From: Nocardioides sp. W7
GTDB lineage: Bacteria; Actinomycetota; Actinomycetes; Propionibacteriales; Nocardioidaceae
Reading direction: 5' to 3'
Length of the DNA stretch: 64,000 nucleotides
NCBI RefSeq assembly: GCF_022919075.1
Contig: NZ_CP095078.1
Coordinates: 4,836,001-4,900,000, forward strand
The translations under genes and the position numbers were made by a program. The notes beneath the pieces are model-generated. The model was given only the letters and a program-made list of their open reading frames with translations. It had not been told where the DNA came from and did not search any database. The stretch's first letter is position 1. Each line of letters begins with the position of its first letter. This document shows positions 8,154-16,880 of the stretch, in pieces.

Positions 8154-8894
8154 TCAGAGGCCGGCTGCGCGACGCAGAGCTTCGAGGTTGGTTCTGGCCA
8201 GCCTTCGGGCATCGGTTTGGTGAATGTCCGCGATGATTCGTTCGATGGCCTGGACGTCACCTGGTTTGGAGGCTTGGGTTTTGCGGCGGGAACTGGGGAA
8301 GTCGGTTTCGGTGAGGAGTCGCTCTACTGGCATGTGGGCGATGGTTTCGGCGGGCATCGCAGCGTTGACGGAGAAGTAGCAGCCGAGCGTGGCGGCCTGG
8401 TCGATCTCGTCAGGGGTGCCGTTGAACCAGTGGAGAATGGCGCCGGGGTGGGGTTGTTCGGTGAGTGCCTCGAGGACGTCTTTGGCGCGTCCGGTGCTGT
8501 GGATCGAGATCAGGACGGTCCGGTTGGTGCAGGCGGTGAGGATGCTGTCGAACACTTCGCGCTGTCGGGTGCGGTCGCCGCGGCGGTCCATGCCGACTTC
8601 GCCGACGAGGGTGAAGTAGTTAAGGGCCCGAGTGAAGGTTCCGGCGTTGTAGGCGTCGAGCGCGTCGGGCCTGCCGGGGTGGACGCCGAGTCCCCAGGTG
8701 AGGCTGGTGTCTTTGCGGCGGGCGACGAGGCGGGCTTCGTCGATGCTGCGGGTGACGGCGAAGACGTGGGCGTTGCCGAGTGCATTGACTTGTGCGGGTG
8801 TGACGTCGGGAGCGACGTGTGCGTGGGTGTCGAGCATCGGCGGGTTCGTCGGCGGGTTCACAGCCCCAGCATCCTGGTTGTCATCTGGGGACAC
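8154..8894 (-). CDS. qatD: QatD, TatD-family metal-dependent DNase of the Qat anti-phage system
   Basis: The product is a TatD-like hydrolase. It keeps the full metal-binding set: DTHAH near residues 22-26, GEVGMD with its glutamate, ISIHSTG, HWFNG and TETDFP. TatD enzymes are 3'-5' exonucleases; in Qat systems this protein is the last gene. I chose the GTG at 8894 because AAGGA lies 8 nt before it, giving 246 residues and a 14-nt overlap with qatC. Other possible starts are GTG 8861 and ATG 8837. The overlap implies translational coupling with qatC. An unrelated housekeeping TatD is unlikely given the three upstream partners. Confidence 0.88.
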   Translation of the reverse strand: MSPDDNQDAGAVNPPTNPPMLDTHAHVAPDVTPAQVNALGNAHVFAVTRSIDEARLVARRKDTSLTWGLGVHPGRPDALDAYNAGTFTRALNYFTLVGEVGMDRRGDRTRQREVFDSILTACTNRTVLISIHSTGRAKDVLEALTEQPHPGAILHWFNGTPDEIDQAATLGCYFSVNAAMPAETIAHMPVERLLTETDFPSSRRKTQASKPGDVQAIERIIADIHQTDARRLARTNLEALRRAAGL

Positions 8895-10179
8895 CGAACA
8901 GTTCCTTTCGGCCTCGCTGGACGAGGTTGAGTGCGGCGGTGAGGTCGTAGCCAGGTGGCCATGAGGCGGACGCGATGAGGTCGTCCTCAGTGATGCTGCG
9001 CTTTTCTGCGAGTTCGAGTGCCCACAGGTCGTCGTGCCTGCGCTTGCGGTACGCCTTGAGGACGGTCTTCTTGAGGCGGTTGACGAGGTAGTCGGTGGGG
9101 TCGCTGACCCCGGCTCCGTCGTAGGAGCCACGCCGGACTAGGCATGCGTAGCAGAGACCGCAGTTGATGTTGGGGTCGCCGCCGAGGGCCTTCTTCATGC
9201 GCCCGGAGTCCAACTTGGCACAGGAAAGGGTGTGCTTGGTGATGTCGAGGAAACCAGCGGGTGCGGTGGCGAGGGTCTGCTTGAGCAGTTCGCCCTTGGT
9301 GAGGTTCAGGTAAGGGTTGGTGACCTCGACGCTGATGCCGGTCTCGGTGAGGATCTGATTCACGAGGTGGAAGGTCCACGGATGGGTGGACTTGGTGGAC
9401 AGGGCGCCACCGCGGGAGGCGACCAGTGGCACGTTGAGGCTGGTGTAGCCGTTCTCCGGGACGATGACGGTGGGTGCGTTCACACCGTCGGCGGCAGCGA
9501 TCGCCATCGCCATGAAGAGAAACGACCTCGTGCGAGTGGTGTTCTCCTGTTTGCGGTCGCGGGGACGCAGTTCGTCGCGCAGCCAGGTGAACTCGGGCAC
9601 TTGTTCGGTCAGCCATGCATTGATGGAGCGTTGGGCGTGCTTGACTGAGGTGGCGGAGTCGCGGTGACCGACGTGCACTCGGTCCTTCGCGGTGGCCAGA
9701 TGGTCGACTGCGCCACAGAGCGAGTCGAGCCCGCCGGAGAGGAGCATCGCGGACGTGGCGGACTGGTGCGGCGCCGTGATCGCCGGATCGGCTGTGGGTG
9801 TGTGTTTGCCGATCGGCACCGAGTGCAGGGTCCATTCGTCGCCGCTGATCCACGCGAGCAGGTCGGTGACAGTCTCCCCTGCACGGCCGGTCCACACCTT
9901 GGGGTCGTGGACGTGCACGGTCATGGCCAGTTGGCGTCCGAAGGTTGCAGGGCGTCGGGTGCGGAGGTCGGCGACGTAAGCCACTGCGGCGATGTGGAGG
10001 AGGTCGGCGGCGGCGGCGCTTACGTCTCCATAGCTGGTGAGGTCCCACTCCAGTGCGGTGCGGACGGCGCTTCCTTGGCCCTTCGCAGGCCACCAGAGCC
10101 GCTGCACGCCGGTGGAGGTGGGGAGAGTGATGGCCTCGTCGGGTGCGAGGAGTTCAAAGTGTCGCGTCCGGTCAGTCAT
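8881..10179 (-). CDS. qatC: QatC, QueC-like PP-loop ATPase of the Qat anti-phage system
   Basis: This 432-residue protein has a PP-loop, SGGLDS, at 148-153, the nucleotide-binding motif of QueC (7-cyano-7-deazaguanine synthase). Near the C-terminus a cysteine in LSCAKLDSG is followed by CGLCYAC, giving the four-cysteine zinc site also seen in QueC. It is nearly twice the length of housekeeping QueC (about 230), with an extra 145-residue N-terminal domain; that extension is typical of QatC. No queuosine or deazaguanine pathway genes are nearby, so a base-modifying or protein-modifying role in defence is more likely than tRNA modification. The ATG overlaps the qatB stop by 4 nt. Confidence 0.9.
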   Translation of the reverse strand: MTDRTRHFELLAPDEAITLPTSTGVQRLWWPAKGQGSAVRTALEWDLTSYGDVSAAAADLLHIAAVAYVADLRTRRPATFGRQLAMTVHVHDPKVWTGRAGETVTDLLAWISGDEWTLHSVPIGKHTPTADPAITAPHQSATSAMLLSGGLDSLCGAVDHLATAKDRVHVGHRDSATSVKHAQRSINAWLTEQVPEFTWLRDELRPRDRKQENTTRTRSFLFMAMAIAAADGVNAPTVIVPENGYTSLNVPLVASRGGALSTKSTHPWTFHLVNQILTETGISVEVTNPYLNLTKGELLKQTLATAPAGFLDITKHTLSCAKLDSGRMKKALGGDPNINCGLCYACLVRRGSYDGAGVSDPTDYLVNRLKKTVLKAYRKRRHDDLWALELAEKRSITEDDLIASASWPPGYDLTAALNLVQRGRKELFGVPR

Positions 10180-10958
10180 CCGATTGCCTTCCGCAGGAAC
10201 CCCAGCGCCTTATCGCGGTACTCAGCGACCTTGTTCATCAGTGCCTTCACGCCGATACGGGGGCCGTCGGTGACGCCGCTGTACTTGGCGGTTCCCCGGA
10301 TGTACTGCTTGAGGTCCTTCTCGTGCTTGAGGACCTGGTCGGGGGTGAGTTTGAGCGACGCCTTGTGTGAGGTCAGCTCGACGAGGGCGGTTTGGTAGAT
10401 GTAGGCGGACATGAACGCGGTGATGGAATCTTCGGTGCTTCGAGTGGGGTCGTAGCTGAGTTCCTTGAGCGCCTCAAGGGCGGCACGCCGCAACACTTCT
10501 TCGTCGGGTGACCCGGGCGCGCCCAGCACCTTGTCGAGGATGTAATTGCAGCGGTCGTTGATCGACATGTCACGCATGTCTTCGAGCCGTATGCCGACGC
10601 CGAGAGCATCAAGGTCGGTCTGACTCCCTGTGAGCGCTGCATGCCCTGCGTAGACCGCAGCGCCGCCGCGGGCGGCGTTCGAGGACGACATCCCGCCACC
10701 GGAGCGACGACTGCGACCACTGCTAGGTGATCCGTCGGCCCCAGTCCGTCGACCGAGGAGCACACCAGGGTCGTAGTCGTAGGTCGTGGGCGTGCGGGGC
10801 ACCGGGAATAGACGGTTCACCGCATTGGCGATCTGCTGCACCGTGGTCGCCACTTGCGTCGGTGTCGCCGGTCCCGATGCCGGGAGGGCACTCACCGCCT
10901 CGTGTGCGTCACCCCAGGACTGCGAACCGCTGCCTCCGTAAGCCCCGGACGTGCCCAT
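10176..10958 (-). CDS. qatB: QatB, conserved subunit of the Qat anti-phage system
   Basis: The start ATG shares one base with the qatA stop (TGATG), and the stop overlaps the qatC start. The 260-residue protein opens with a low-complexity Gly/Ser segment (MGTSGAYGGSGSQSWGDA), has a second Gly/Ser-rich linker near residues 75-95, and ends in a helical domain with LEDMRDMSINDRCNYILD. Such Gly/Ser-rich starts are usual for QatB. In described systems QatB is required for phage resistance, and its role is linked to QatC. The identification depends mainly on position between an ATPase of the right type and QatC. Confidence 0.85.
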   Translation of the reverse strand: MGTSGAYGGSGSQSWGDAHEAVSALPASGPATPTQVATTVQQIANAVNRLFPVPRTPTTYDYDPGVLLGRRTGADGSPSSGRSRRSGGGMSSSNAARGGAAVYAGHAALTGSQTDLDALGVGIRLEDMRDMSINDRCNYILDKVLGAPGSPDEEVLRRAALEALKELSYDPTRSTEDSITAFMSAYIYQTALVELTSHKASLKLTPDQVLKHEKDLKQYIRGTAKYSGVTDGPRIGVKALMNKVAEYRDKALGFLRKAIG

Positions 10959-12700
10959 CAGGCACCGACTCCGGCTCGCGCATCGGCCTGTTCCTGCGCG
11001 GTCGCGCGGACGCCGGACGACACCTGCTGGTTGGTGGCGAGGTCTTGGAGGAGTTGGTCGACCGCACCTCCGGGCACCTGCGAGATCTCGAAGACGTCGA
11101 TCACCGCGATCCTCGTGAGACCGTAGCGACGCAACCACCCACACACCTCGGCCGCCAGCAACGGGTCTCCGATGGCGATGCGGCACGCGGACTCGATGGA
11201 GTAGGACGGGTTGTCGATCGCGACGAGGCGACTGAAGAGGCGCTCCACAATGACGCGCCGAACAGCCGCCTCAGCGGCCAGGACCTGCTCGACGGCGCCC
11301 ATGCGAGTGGCTTCGGACGCGTGGGCCAGCTCAGCGAGGAGCGCGAGCTCAGCATCGGTGAGACCGGAGCCAGCGCTAAACGAAGTGAACGATGCCGCAA
11401 GGTTCACGTACCGGTCGAACTGGTCCATCGCCGCTGCGATCGAGGGATCCGATCCGGCCCAGAATCTGGAGGCGCCAGAAACATCGTCGGGCTTCTCGGC
11501 GTGCTCATCTCCCCTGCCCCAGGCCTCCCATGCGCTGACGAACGCCGTCCGGTCGTTGGGGTCGACCTGCTGGAGGGCCTCGAAGTCCTCCGGGAACCGC
11601 TGCTCCAGGAGATACAACTTGAGCGACACGTCCGGCTTGATGGTGACCTCGCGGGCGTTCGCGATGGCCTCACGCACACCCCAAGCGTTGAGAAAACGCT
11701 TGATCGCTCGCGGGCTCGACCACTGGTCACCACTCAGTCCGCGCGCCACCAGGGCGGCCATACGCCGGTCGGCCACGTCAGGACGGTGGGCGGCTTCCGG
11801 GTAGTCGCCGTCGTGGAGCAGCGGGTACTGGCGCTCGCGACGCCGCTCGGCGGTGTGCAAGACGAGTGCCTTGAACGCGGGCTGGGTATCGTTGGCCTCA
11901 CAGCGCTTCTGGCAGAGCAGGAGCGTCACGAAGTCCTCGGTCGTCTCCGGAGTGAGCCGCGGCAGCGAGACCGGCAACTGGACGATCTTCTCCAGGTAGC
12001 GGTCGGCGAACTCACTTCGGCCGCCCGCGTGGATGTCCTGAGCGATGGCCCACCGGATCATGTCCTCCTCGGCGGCGAGAATGAACGCCATCTTCGGCAC
12101 CGCAAGAAACACCTTGATCGCTTCGAGGGACGCGACCACCGACGCGGGCTTACAACGATCGAGGTCATCGACAAGCACAACGACCTTGTCGATGTCCTTC
12201 GCGCTGTCCATCATCTTGTCGAACTCGTCACGGAAGCCCGCCATGTTGGTGGGCTGCTCCTTCGGGTCAGGCGTGAAAGCCTTGATGATGGCGAGTGGAT
12301 CAGCCGACATCGTGATGGCGCTCTTGGCGATCGTGGCCCCTACGCGCTTCCAAGCGATACGCGTCAACAGGTCGCCGACCTTCTCGGCGAAGCAGGCCGG
12401 ACGCTGAGTGCGCAATTCGGTGAGCAGGTGACTGATCAGGGTGGCGCGTACGTCGTCGCTATCCTCGAACTCCCACGGATCGACCCGAACGACCAGGACA
12501 CGCTCGTTGGCTTCGAACCGCTCTGCGAGCATGTCGAGCGCAGACGACTTGCCGCCACCCCACGGTGACTGCAAGGCGACGGTGACCGGGTCGAGATCCT
12601 TGGCGAGGAGTGCTGCGGCGACCGCGTCGACGACGGTGTCAATTCCGAGAAGATCAGTGACTGTGGGATTGTCGTCCCACAGCCTCATGCTTTCTGTCAT
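10958..12700 (-). CDS. qatA: QatA, KAP-family P-loop ATPase of the Qat anti-phage system
   Basis: This 580-residue protein carries the KAP NTPase signature: a Walker A of the form SPWGGGKS at 45-52 and a Walker B, VVVLVDDLDRC, near 173-183. The VDPWEFED strand (73-80) is also typical. KAP ATPases usually carry membrane helices between the Walker motifs; here the segment near 120-145 is only weakly hydrophobic. The ATG at 12700 follows a GGGGGA ribosome site. It heads a four-gene overlapping operon, qatABCD, described as an anti-phage system by Gao and colleagues (2020). The likely promoter lies in the 158-nt divergent gap upstream, which holds a 15-nt dyad. Confidence 0.9.
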   Translation of the reverse strand: MTESMRLWDDNPTVTDLLGIDTVVDAVAAALLAKDLDPVTVALQSPWGGGKSSALDMLAERFEANERVLVVRVDPWEFEDSDDVRATLISHLLTELRTQRPACFAEKVGDLLTRIAWKRVGATIAKSAITMSADPLAIIKAFTPDPKEQPTNMAGFRDEFDKMMDSAKDIDKVVVLVDDLDRCKPASVVASLEAIKVFLAVPKMAFILAAEEDMIRWAIAQDIHAGGRSEFADRYLEKIVQLPVSLPRLTPETTEDFVTLLLCQKRCEANDTQPAFKALVLHTAERRRERQYPLLHDGDYPEAAHRPDVADRRMAALVARGLSGDQWSSPRAIKRFLNAWGVREAIANAREVTIKPDVSLKLYLLEQRFPEDFEALQQVDPNDRTAFVSAWEAWGRGDEHAEKPDDVSGASRFWAGSDPSIAAAMDQFDRYVNLAASFTSFSAGSGLTDAELALLAELAHASEATRMGAVEQVLAAEAAVRRVIVERLFSRLVAIDNPSYSIESACRIAIGDPLLAAEVCGWLRRYGLTRIAVIDVFEISQVPGGAVDQLLQDLATNQQVSSGVRATAQEQADARAGVGA

Positions 12701-12801
12701 GTTCCCCCGCTTGCTAGCCGAAGCCGGTCACGAGCTGCCCCGGACCCAGGCCCCACGCCTGATCCATCTCGTAGGGCCCGAAGATACGGGTCGCCACCGA
12801 C

Positions 12802-12816
12802 ACTTTCCCGGAAAGT
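12802..12816. promoter_or_regulatory. 15-nt perfect dyad in the divergent qatA promoter gap (possible operator)
   Basis: ACTTTCC and GGAAAGT form two 7-nt arms around a central C. The site lies about 100 nt upstream of qatA and 43 nt upstream of the divergent unknown gene, in an otherwise unstructured gap. This is where an operator for a dimeric repressor would be expected. It could also be a chance palindrome; no bound protein is known. Confidence 0.35.
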
Positions 12817-12858
12817 CGGCAGGATCGTGTCGGGTGAGCTTCTAGCTAGGGTGGCGAC

Positions 12859-13494
12859 GTGGGATCAGAGGATAACGTTGCGGATCGTCTTGCCGGTGAT
12901 GCGCTAGGGACGCTTGTCCCAGGTGCCAACACGATCGGCGAGAAGGCAGCGGGCTTGGTTCGTCGAGAGTGGGCTCGGCTCACATCACGGGCCCTGAAAG
13001 TTGCCGAGGAGCGCTCGGGCCTGACACGCGAGGAGTTCGCGGATTGGGTCGAGACGGAGCCTCGGGCCGTTCCGCTCTACATGAAAGTCTTGTGGGCTGC
13101 AGGGATGAACGGTCATGACGCCACTCTCCGCGCGATGGGTGCCGTGCTTGGTGAGGCCGCCAGCGCGACCGCGCGAAAGGACGAGGAGGGTTTCACCCGC
13201 GCTGAGTTGGCACTGCAAGCGATGACCGATCTCGGCCCTCTGCATTTCAGGGTGCTGGCTGTGCTCGCTGACAGCGTCGTCGTAACCCAGCAAGACGGCG
13301 GCGACAACCTTGGACAATTTGTGGCGGATTATGTGGCTACGAAAGCGGCAATGTCGGAGGTCGTGGTTGAGCACTGCCTGTTGAACCTGGCGAACAGTGG
13401 ACTGACCACGCTGACCTCCGTCTTTGGAGCCAACGCCTATCCCCTTACGGACCTCGGGCGCGCGGTCCTGAGGGCCGCCGAAGAGGTCGTTTGA
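12859..13494 (+). CDS. Unknown protein divergent from the qat operon
   Basis: This 211-residue protein starts with GTG and has no recognised family. Residues 1-40 contain GTLVPGANTIGEKAAGLVRREW, suggesting a helix that could lie on a membrane or another helix. The middle is helical. The C-terminal third (FRVLAVLADSV, then VVEHCLLNLANSGLTT and YPLTDLGRAVLRA) has the outline of a winged-helix domain, with a final LTxLGRAVL segment as in many small transcription factors. It faces qatA across 158 nt containing a dyad, so a regulator of the defence operon is possible but unproven. Base composition resembles the qat genes more than the core chromosome. Confidence 0.7.
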   Translation: MGSEDNVADRLAGDALGTLVPGANTIGEKAAGLVRREWARLTSRALKVAEERSGLTREEFADWVETEPRAVPLYMKVLWAAGMNGHDATLRAMGAVLGEAASATARKDEEGFTRAELALQAMTDLGPLHFRVLAVLADSVVVTQQDGGDNLGQFVADYVATKAAMSEVVVEHCLLNLANSGLTTLTSVFGANAYPLTDLGRAVLRAAEEVV

Positions 13495-13740
13495 TCCGCG
13501 GTGGCCAGGAGCACGAGCCGACCTGGGTTTCCGCACATACGTCGAGCTGTGCAGTTCACCTCGATTGTGGACGCCGGTCATGCCGCGAGTCGCGCGTGGG
13601 CCACCCGCGTCTTTCCCCCGCCTTTGCCGCGTCTCGCCCATCGGAATCAGTTGCTGTCTGATCGAAGGAGCGGCCCTGGGGGAGCACCTACCTGGTGAAC
13701 GCAGCCCTGAATCGGGGTTGCTCGCCGGGAGGAGCCGCTG
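13495..13740. other. Intergenic gap, no convincing gene
   Basis: About 246 nt separate the unknown gene from ssb. A 65-codon frame (13501-13698) is open, but it has no ribosome site and no recognisable motif. The stretch may be degraded element DNA. The last 20 nt hold the GGGAGGAG ribosome site of ssb. Confidence 0.5.
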
Positions 13741-14157
13741 ATGTCCATTCCGACCCAGATGAGCCTGGTCGGGTTCGTCGCCTCGTCGCCTGAGTTGTAC
13801 TTCACCAACGCCGGCGCCGAGCGCTGTCGTCTCCGGGTGGGTGTGGAGCAGTGGCGCAAGGAGGTCGACGGGAGCTTCACCAAGCTCGACCCGACCTTCC
13901 ACGACATGGTCGCGTTCGAGAACACCGCACGGGAGATCTACGCACGGTTCCGCCGCGGTGACTCGTTCGTGGCCAGCGGTCACATCCACGAGTACGAGGC
14001 CGAGCGCACCGGTCAGATCCGCGAGGAGTTCGTCGCCCGCAAGATCGGCCACAACGTCACCCAGACCGCCTACGAGGTCCAACGCCACCGCCTCGACCCA
14101 GCCACACCGACACCGCTGCCGCCCAGCGAGCAACAGCGACCCGCGGTCGGTCTCTGA
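13741..14157 (+). CDS. ssb: Single-stranded DNA-binding protein (element-encoded SSB)
   Basis: The ATG follows GGGAGGAGCCGCTG. The 138-residue product begins SIPTQMSLVGFVASSPEL, then runs through an OB fold with RLRVGVEQW, F-H-D-M-VAFENTAREIYARFRRGDSFVASGHIHEYE, which is the usual SSB pattern of strands and aromatic contacts. It lacks the long Gly-rich linker and acidic DDDIPF tip of chromosomal SSB and ends in a Pro-rich tail, as expected of plasmid or ICE copies. Its role would be coating the transferred strand during conjugation or element replication. Confidence 0.85.
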   Translation: MSIPTQMSLVGFVASSPELYFTNAGAERCRLRVGVEQWRKEVDGSFTKLDPTFHDMVAFENTAREIYARFRRGDSFVASGHIHEYEAERTGQIREEFVARKIGHNVTQTAYEVQRHRLDPATPTPLPPSEQQRPAVGL

Positions 14158-14169
14158 CCAGCGCCCGTC

Positions 14170-14706
14170 GTGGACACCCACTCGCGGTACGACGAGTCCC
14201 CCGACCCGTTCGCGCCCGCCGGGCCCCTTCGTGAGGACCTGCCGGCGCCGATCAACTGGAACCTCCTCACCGGCGAGGAGGCTGACTACGAGTGGCATGA
14301 CCTCGACCGGTGGGTGAGGTGGTTGAAGGACAGCCACGGACTCCCGCCCTCCGTCGTGCCGCCGTTCTACTACCTCCACGACGAGCTGGTCTGGGAGCTC
14401 TCGGCCCTGCACACGCATTGGCTCAGCTGCTACCACCCGACTGCCTCACCCTCCGCGCCGATCTCCTGGCGGCGCGACTTCGACGACGCCCGACGCCGGC
14501 TGCGCGACTGGGTCGCGCTCTGCGGCACTCGGCTCGACCGGGACCGACCGACCCGGATCACCGCCTGGCCAGACGAGACCCCGCTCCCCCAGGCTCCAGA
14601 GGTCGAGATCCCGGACCGGGACCGGCACTTCGAGGACTTCGTCCGCGCCGACGTCCTGCGCCGTCAACGCATCGAAACGCTGACCACCGGCTCGCCTCCG
14701 GAGTGA
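14170..14706 (+). CDS. Hypothetical actinobacterial-element protein (178 aa)
   Basis: It begins with GTG 12 nt after ssb. A Trp-rich core, DRWVRWLKDSHGLPP, then FYYLHDELVWELSALHTHWL and a YHPTASPSAPISWRRDF segment form a pattern I have seen repeatedly in uncharacterised proteins of actinobacterial plasmids and ICEs, loosely related to DUF4913. No catalytic motif, signal peptide or membrane segment is seen. Function is unknown; it probably belongs to the same operon as ssb. Confidence 0.75.
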   Translation: MDTHSRYDESPDPFAPAGPLREDLPAPINWNLLTGEEADYEWHDLDRWVRWLKDSHGLPPSVVPPFYYLHDELVWELSALHTHWLSCYHPTASPSAPISWRRDFDDARRRLRDWVALCGTRLDRDRPTRITAWPDETPLPQAPEVEIPDRDRHFEDFVRADVLRRQRIETLTTGSPPE

Positions 14707-14824
14707 TCCAGAGGAGCCCTGTGGCCCCGGTTCGCGGCCCCGTCTCCACAACCGCGTGACAGACACCGGCCCGACCGGGCGGAGCCCGCGACCCTCGAAG
14801 CAACGCTCACGGAAGGAACCGATC

Positions 14825-15124
14825 GTGCTTCTCCCCCACGCCCGCACCCTCACCCGGGCGAGATCGTGCCTGGCCGCGCTCGCCGATCAGGCGCCCTCGA
14901 TCGACGCCTCCTCGGCCTACGAGCACGTGCTCATCGAGCTGGACCGCCTCCACGCCGACGACTGCCCCGCCATCGACCCCGACGACGTCCCCGCCGACCC
15001 GGCCCTGCTGATTGCCCACGCCACGTCGGCAATCGAGAACCTCCACCAGCACGGCGTCGATGCCCTGAGTGTCGAGCTCGTCCTGGCGATGCTCGTCGAC
15101 GCCGCGTCCCTGGACAGGACGTGA
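14825..15124 (+). CDS. Hypothetical small element protein (99 aa)
   Basis: The GTG at 14825 is chosen because GGAAGGA lies 7 nt upstream. The same frame is open to a GTG at 14756 but with no ribosome site there. The product is acidic and helical, with IDASSAYEHVLIELDRLHADDCPAIDPDD in its middle written across two helices. Its stop shares a base with the next gene's start (TGATG), so the two are coupled. No known domain. Confidence 0.65.
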   Translation: MLLPHARTLTRARSCLAALADQAPSIDASSAYEHVLIELDRLHADDCPAIDPDDVPADPALLIAHATSAIENLHQHGVDALSVELVLAMLVDAASLDRT

Positions 15125-16440
15125 TGTACGCCGAGACCGGCGCCGCGATGCGCCACGAACTCGCGGCCCTACTGCGCCAGCACCGGGTCCAGCAGCAGTT
15201 GGGCGGGCCAACCCGGGAGGCCCGCGTCGAGCTCGGGAATCTCATCCGCGAGTACCGCCAGAGCGTCCTCGTCTGGATGAACCAGGCCATGCACGCCGCT
15301 CGGCCGGTCGTGTTCTCCAACCTGCCGCCGGCGGACCCGAACCCCTTCCGCTCCGTCGGGTCCTCGGGGCCCCTGACAGCGGCGGCCGAGCTCGCCCGCA
15401 CGGTCCACCTCGCCACCCAGCACTCGACGGCCCACCTCGCGACGAGCGAGGCACTCGCGACCCCGCACCCCAACGCGATGGTCGAGCACTGGCGCCGGGC
15501 CGCCCGGGCCGCGGCCCTCGCCGAGCACGACACCGCACCCGAGGTCGCCGTCGCCATGACGACCGCCCAGGCCCAGGCCCTGGTCGGCGACATCGCCGCC
15601 CTGACCCAGGCCCTGGTCGTGCTCGACCGGCGCTACACGAGAGTGCCCGGCTGGGAGCCCCTGGCCGAGAGCCCACGCCTGGGCTGGGCCTCCCTCGCGG
15701 CCGCGCTTGACGTGGGCCTCCGCCAACCCGACTACACCGTCGACCACCTGGGCTGGCGGCCCAAGACGAAGGTCATCACCGGCCCGGCCCGACCCGGGAT
15801 CCTGGGCGTGCTGCAGGCCGAGCACAACCTGGTGATCCGGATGCGGGCCCGACCCTCGGTGCCCAACCTGCGCCTGGTCGTGGACTCCCAACGACTCCTC
15901 ACCCACCACCTGGGCCCGTTCGCCGCCCGCATCGATCCGCGCCTGACCGGCGCGTGGGCGGACCGGGCCGCGACCTACACCCTGCTCCAGCGCCAGCTCC
16001 GCGAGATCAGCAGCCTCATCGGCAACGGCGGCCTGGCCGCCGCCGAAGGCGCCCACGCCGTCGCCCGGGTCCGCGCGCTGCCCGCGGACACGATCATCGA
16101 GCCCCGCGTCCTCGCCGGACTCCAACTCCTGTTCCACCGCCTCGACCACCGGATCGCGGACGTCATCGAACACGGCATCCAGCGCAGCACCTTCGTCCAA
16201 CGCGTCACCCTGCCCCGCCTGGTCGAGGGCAGCGGGGACCTCGTCCAGCCGGTCCGCGAACGATTCGTCCCGATCACGGCCGGCATCGACCTCGCCGTGG
16301 TCCGCACCGTGCGGGAACGACTACGCCCCGCCGCCACCGCCCGAGCCGAGGCCACCCCCGGCCCGTCCCGCGTCGACCTGCACTTCGCCGTGATCCATCG
16401 GCCTCTCCAACGGCGGTCCAATGACTTCCCCTACGCCTGA
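15124..16440 (+). CDS. Large hypothetical element protein (438 aa)
   Basis: The ATG at 15124 overlaps the preceding stop. The product is alanine- and arginine-rich and almost entirely helical, with segments such as AELARTVHLATQHSTAHLATSEALATPH split over several helices and LLQRQLREISSLIGNGG near residue 290. It has no P-loop, HTH or membrane segment that I can see. Similar-sized helical proteins occur next to ssb in actinobacterial ICEs, but I cannot name a family. It is the last gene before the convergent integrase. Confidence 0.75.
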   Translation: MYAETGAAMRHELAALLRQHRVQQQLGGPTREARVELGNLIREYRQSVLVWMNQAMHAARPVVFSNLPPADPNPFRSVGSSGPLTAAAELARTVHLATQHSTAHLATSEALATPHPNAMVEHWRRAARAAALAEHDTAPEVAVAMTTAQAQALVGDIAALTQALVVLDRRYTRVPGWEPLAESPRLGWASLAAALDVGLRQPDYTVDHLGWRPKTKVITGPARPGILGVLQAEHNLVIRMRARPSVPNLRLVVDSQRLLTHHLGPFAARIDPRLTGAWADRAATYTLLQRQLREISSLIGNGGLAAAEGAHAVARVRALPADTIIEPRVLAGLQLLFHRLDHRIADVIEHGIQRSTFVQRVTLPRLVEGSGDLVQPVRERFVPITAGIDLAVVRTVRERLRPAATARAEATPGPSRVDLHFAVIHRPLQRRSNDFPYA

Positions 16441-16880
16441 CAGCATCTGTCCGCAACCGCGATAGCTACGGGCCGGATCGGAGAACAAGCGTCGGCCGAG
16501 CACCGCGGGTCGCCGCGTCGTAAGCTCCGGCCGGAAGCGATCTGGGAGTGCTGGGAAGGGAGACCGGCACCACGCGTTGCTCGGAGCACTCCTCGTCGAG
16601 ACGGGACCAACTTGGCGCCGCGATCAGGACTCTGACCCAGCCGCCGAGAGAGCAGAGTTTCCGCCACCGAGCACGAACGGCGCGTGGAAGCACTGCGGCG
16701 GCGGCGAACCTCGACCCTGCTCTTGCTGGACCGTGCACCGGACCACCCGACGCGGGTCTCGATGCGCGTTCATGTCCCGCAGGACTCCCCCGATGACCCT
16801 GGAGTTCCAGCCTCGTTCGGGCTGGCCAATGGTCACAACGCATCGACCGCGGCCCGCTCTCGCCGCTGCGCACCGGTGTG
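16441..16880. other. 440-nt gap between convergent genes, nothing assigned
   Basis: This stretch lies between the stop of the 438-residue gene and the stop of the integrase, which converge. Short open frames exist on both strands but lack ribosome sites and known motifs. No strong hairpin with a T-run was found. It may hold transcription stops or decayed genes. Confidence 0.4.

Noticed and set aside
8881..10179. Queuosine or deazaguanine DNA-modification pathway
   Set aside because: The QueC-like gene could suggest it, but no queD, queE, folE or dpd genes accompany it; its partners match Qat.
10727..12568. 613-codon plus-strand frame
   Set aside because: It is antisense to qatA, whose KAP motifs show the coding strand.
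13501..13698. 65-codon frame after the gene divergent from qatA
   Set aside because: No ribosome site and no recognisable motif; kept only as an intergenic note.
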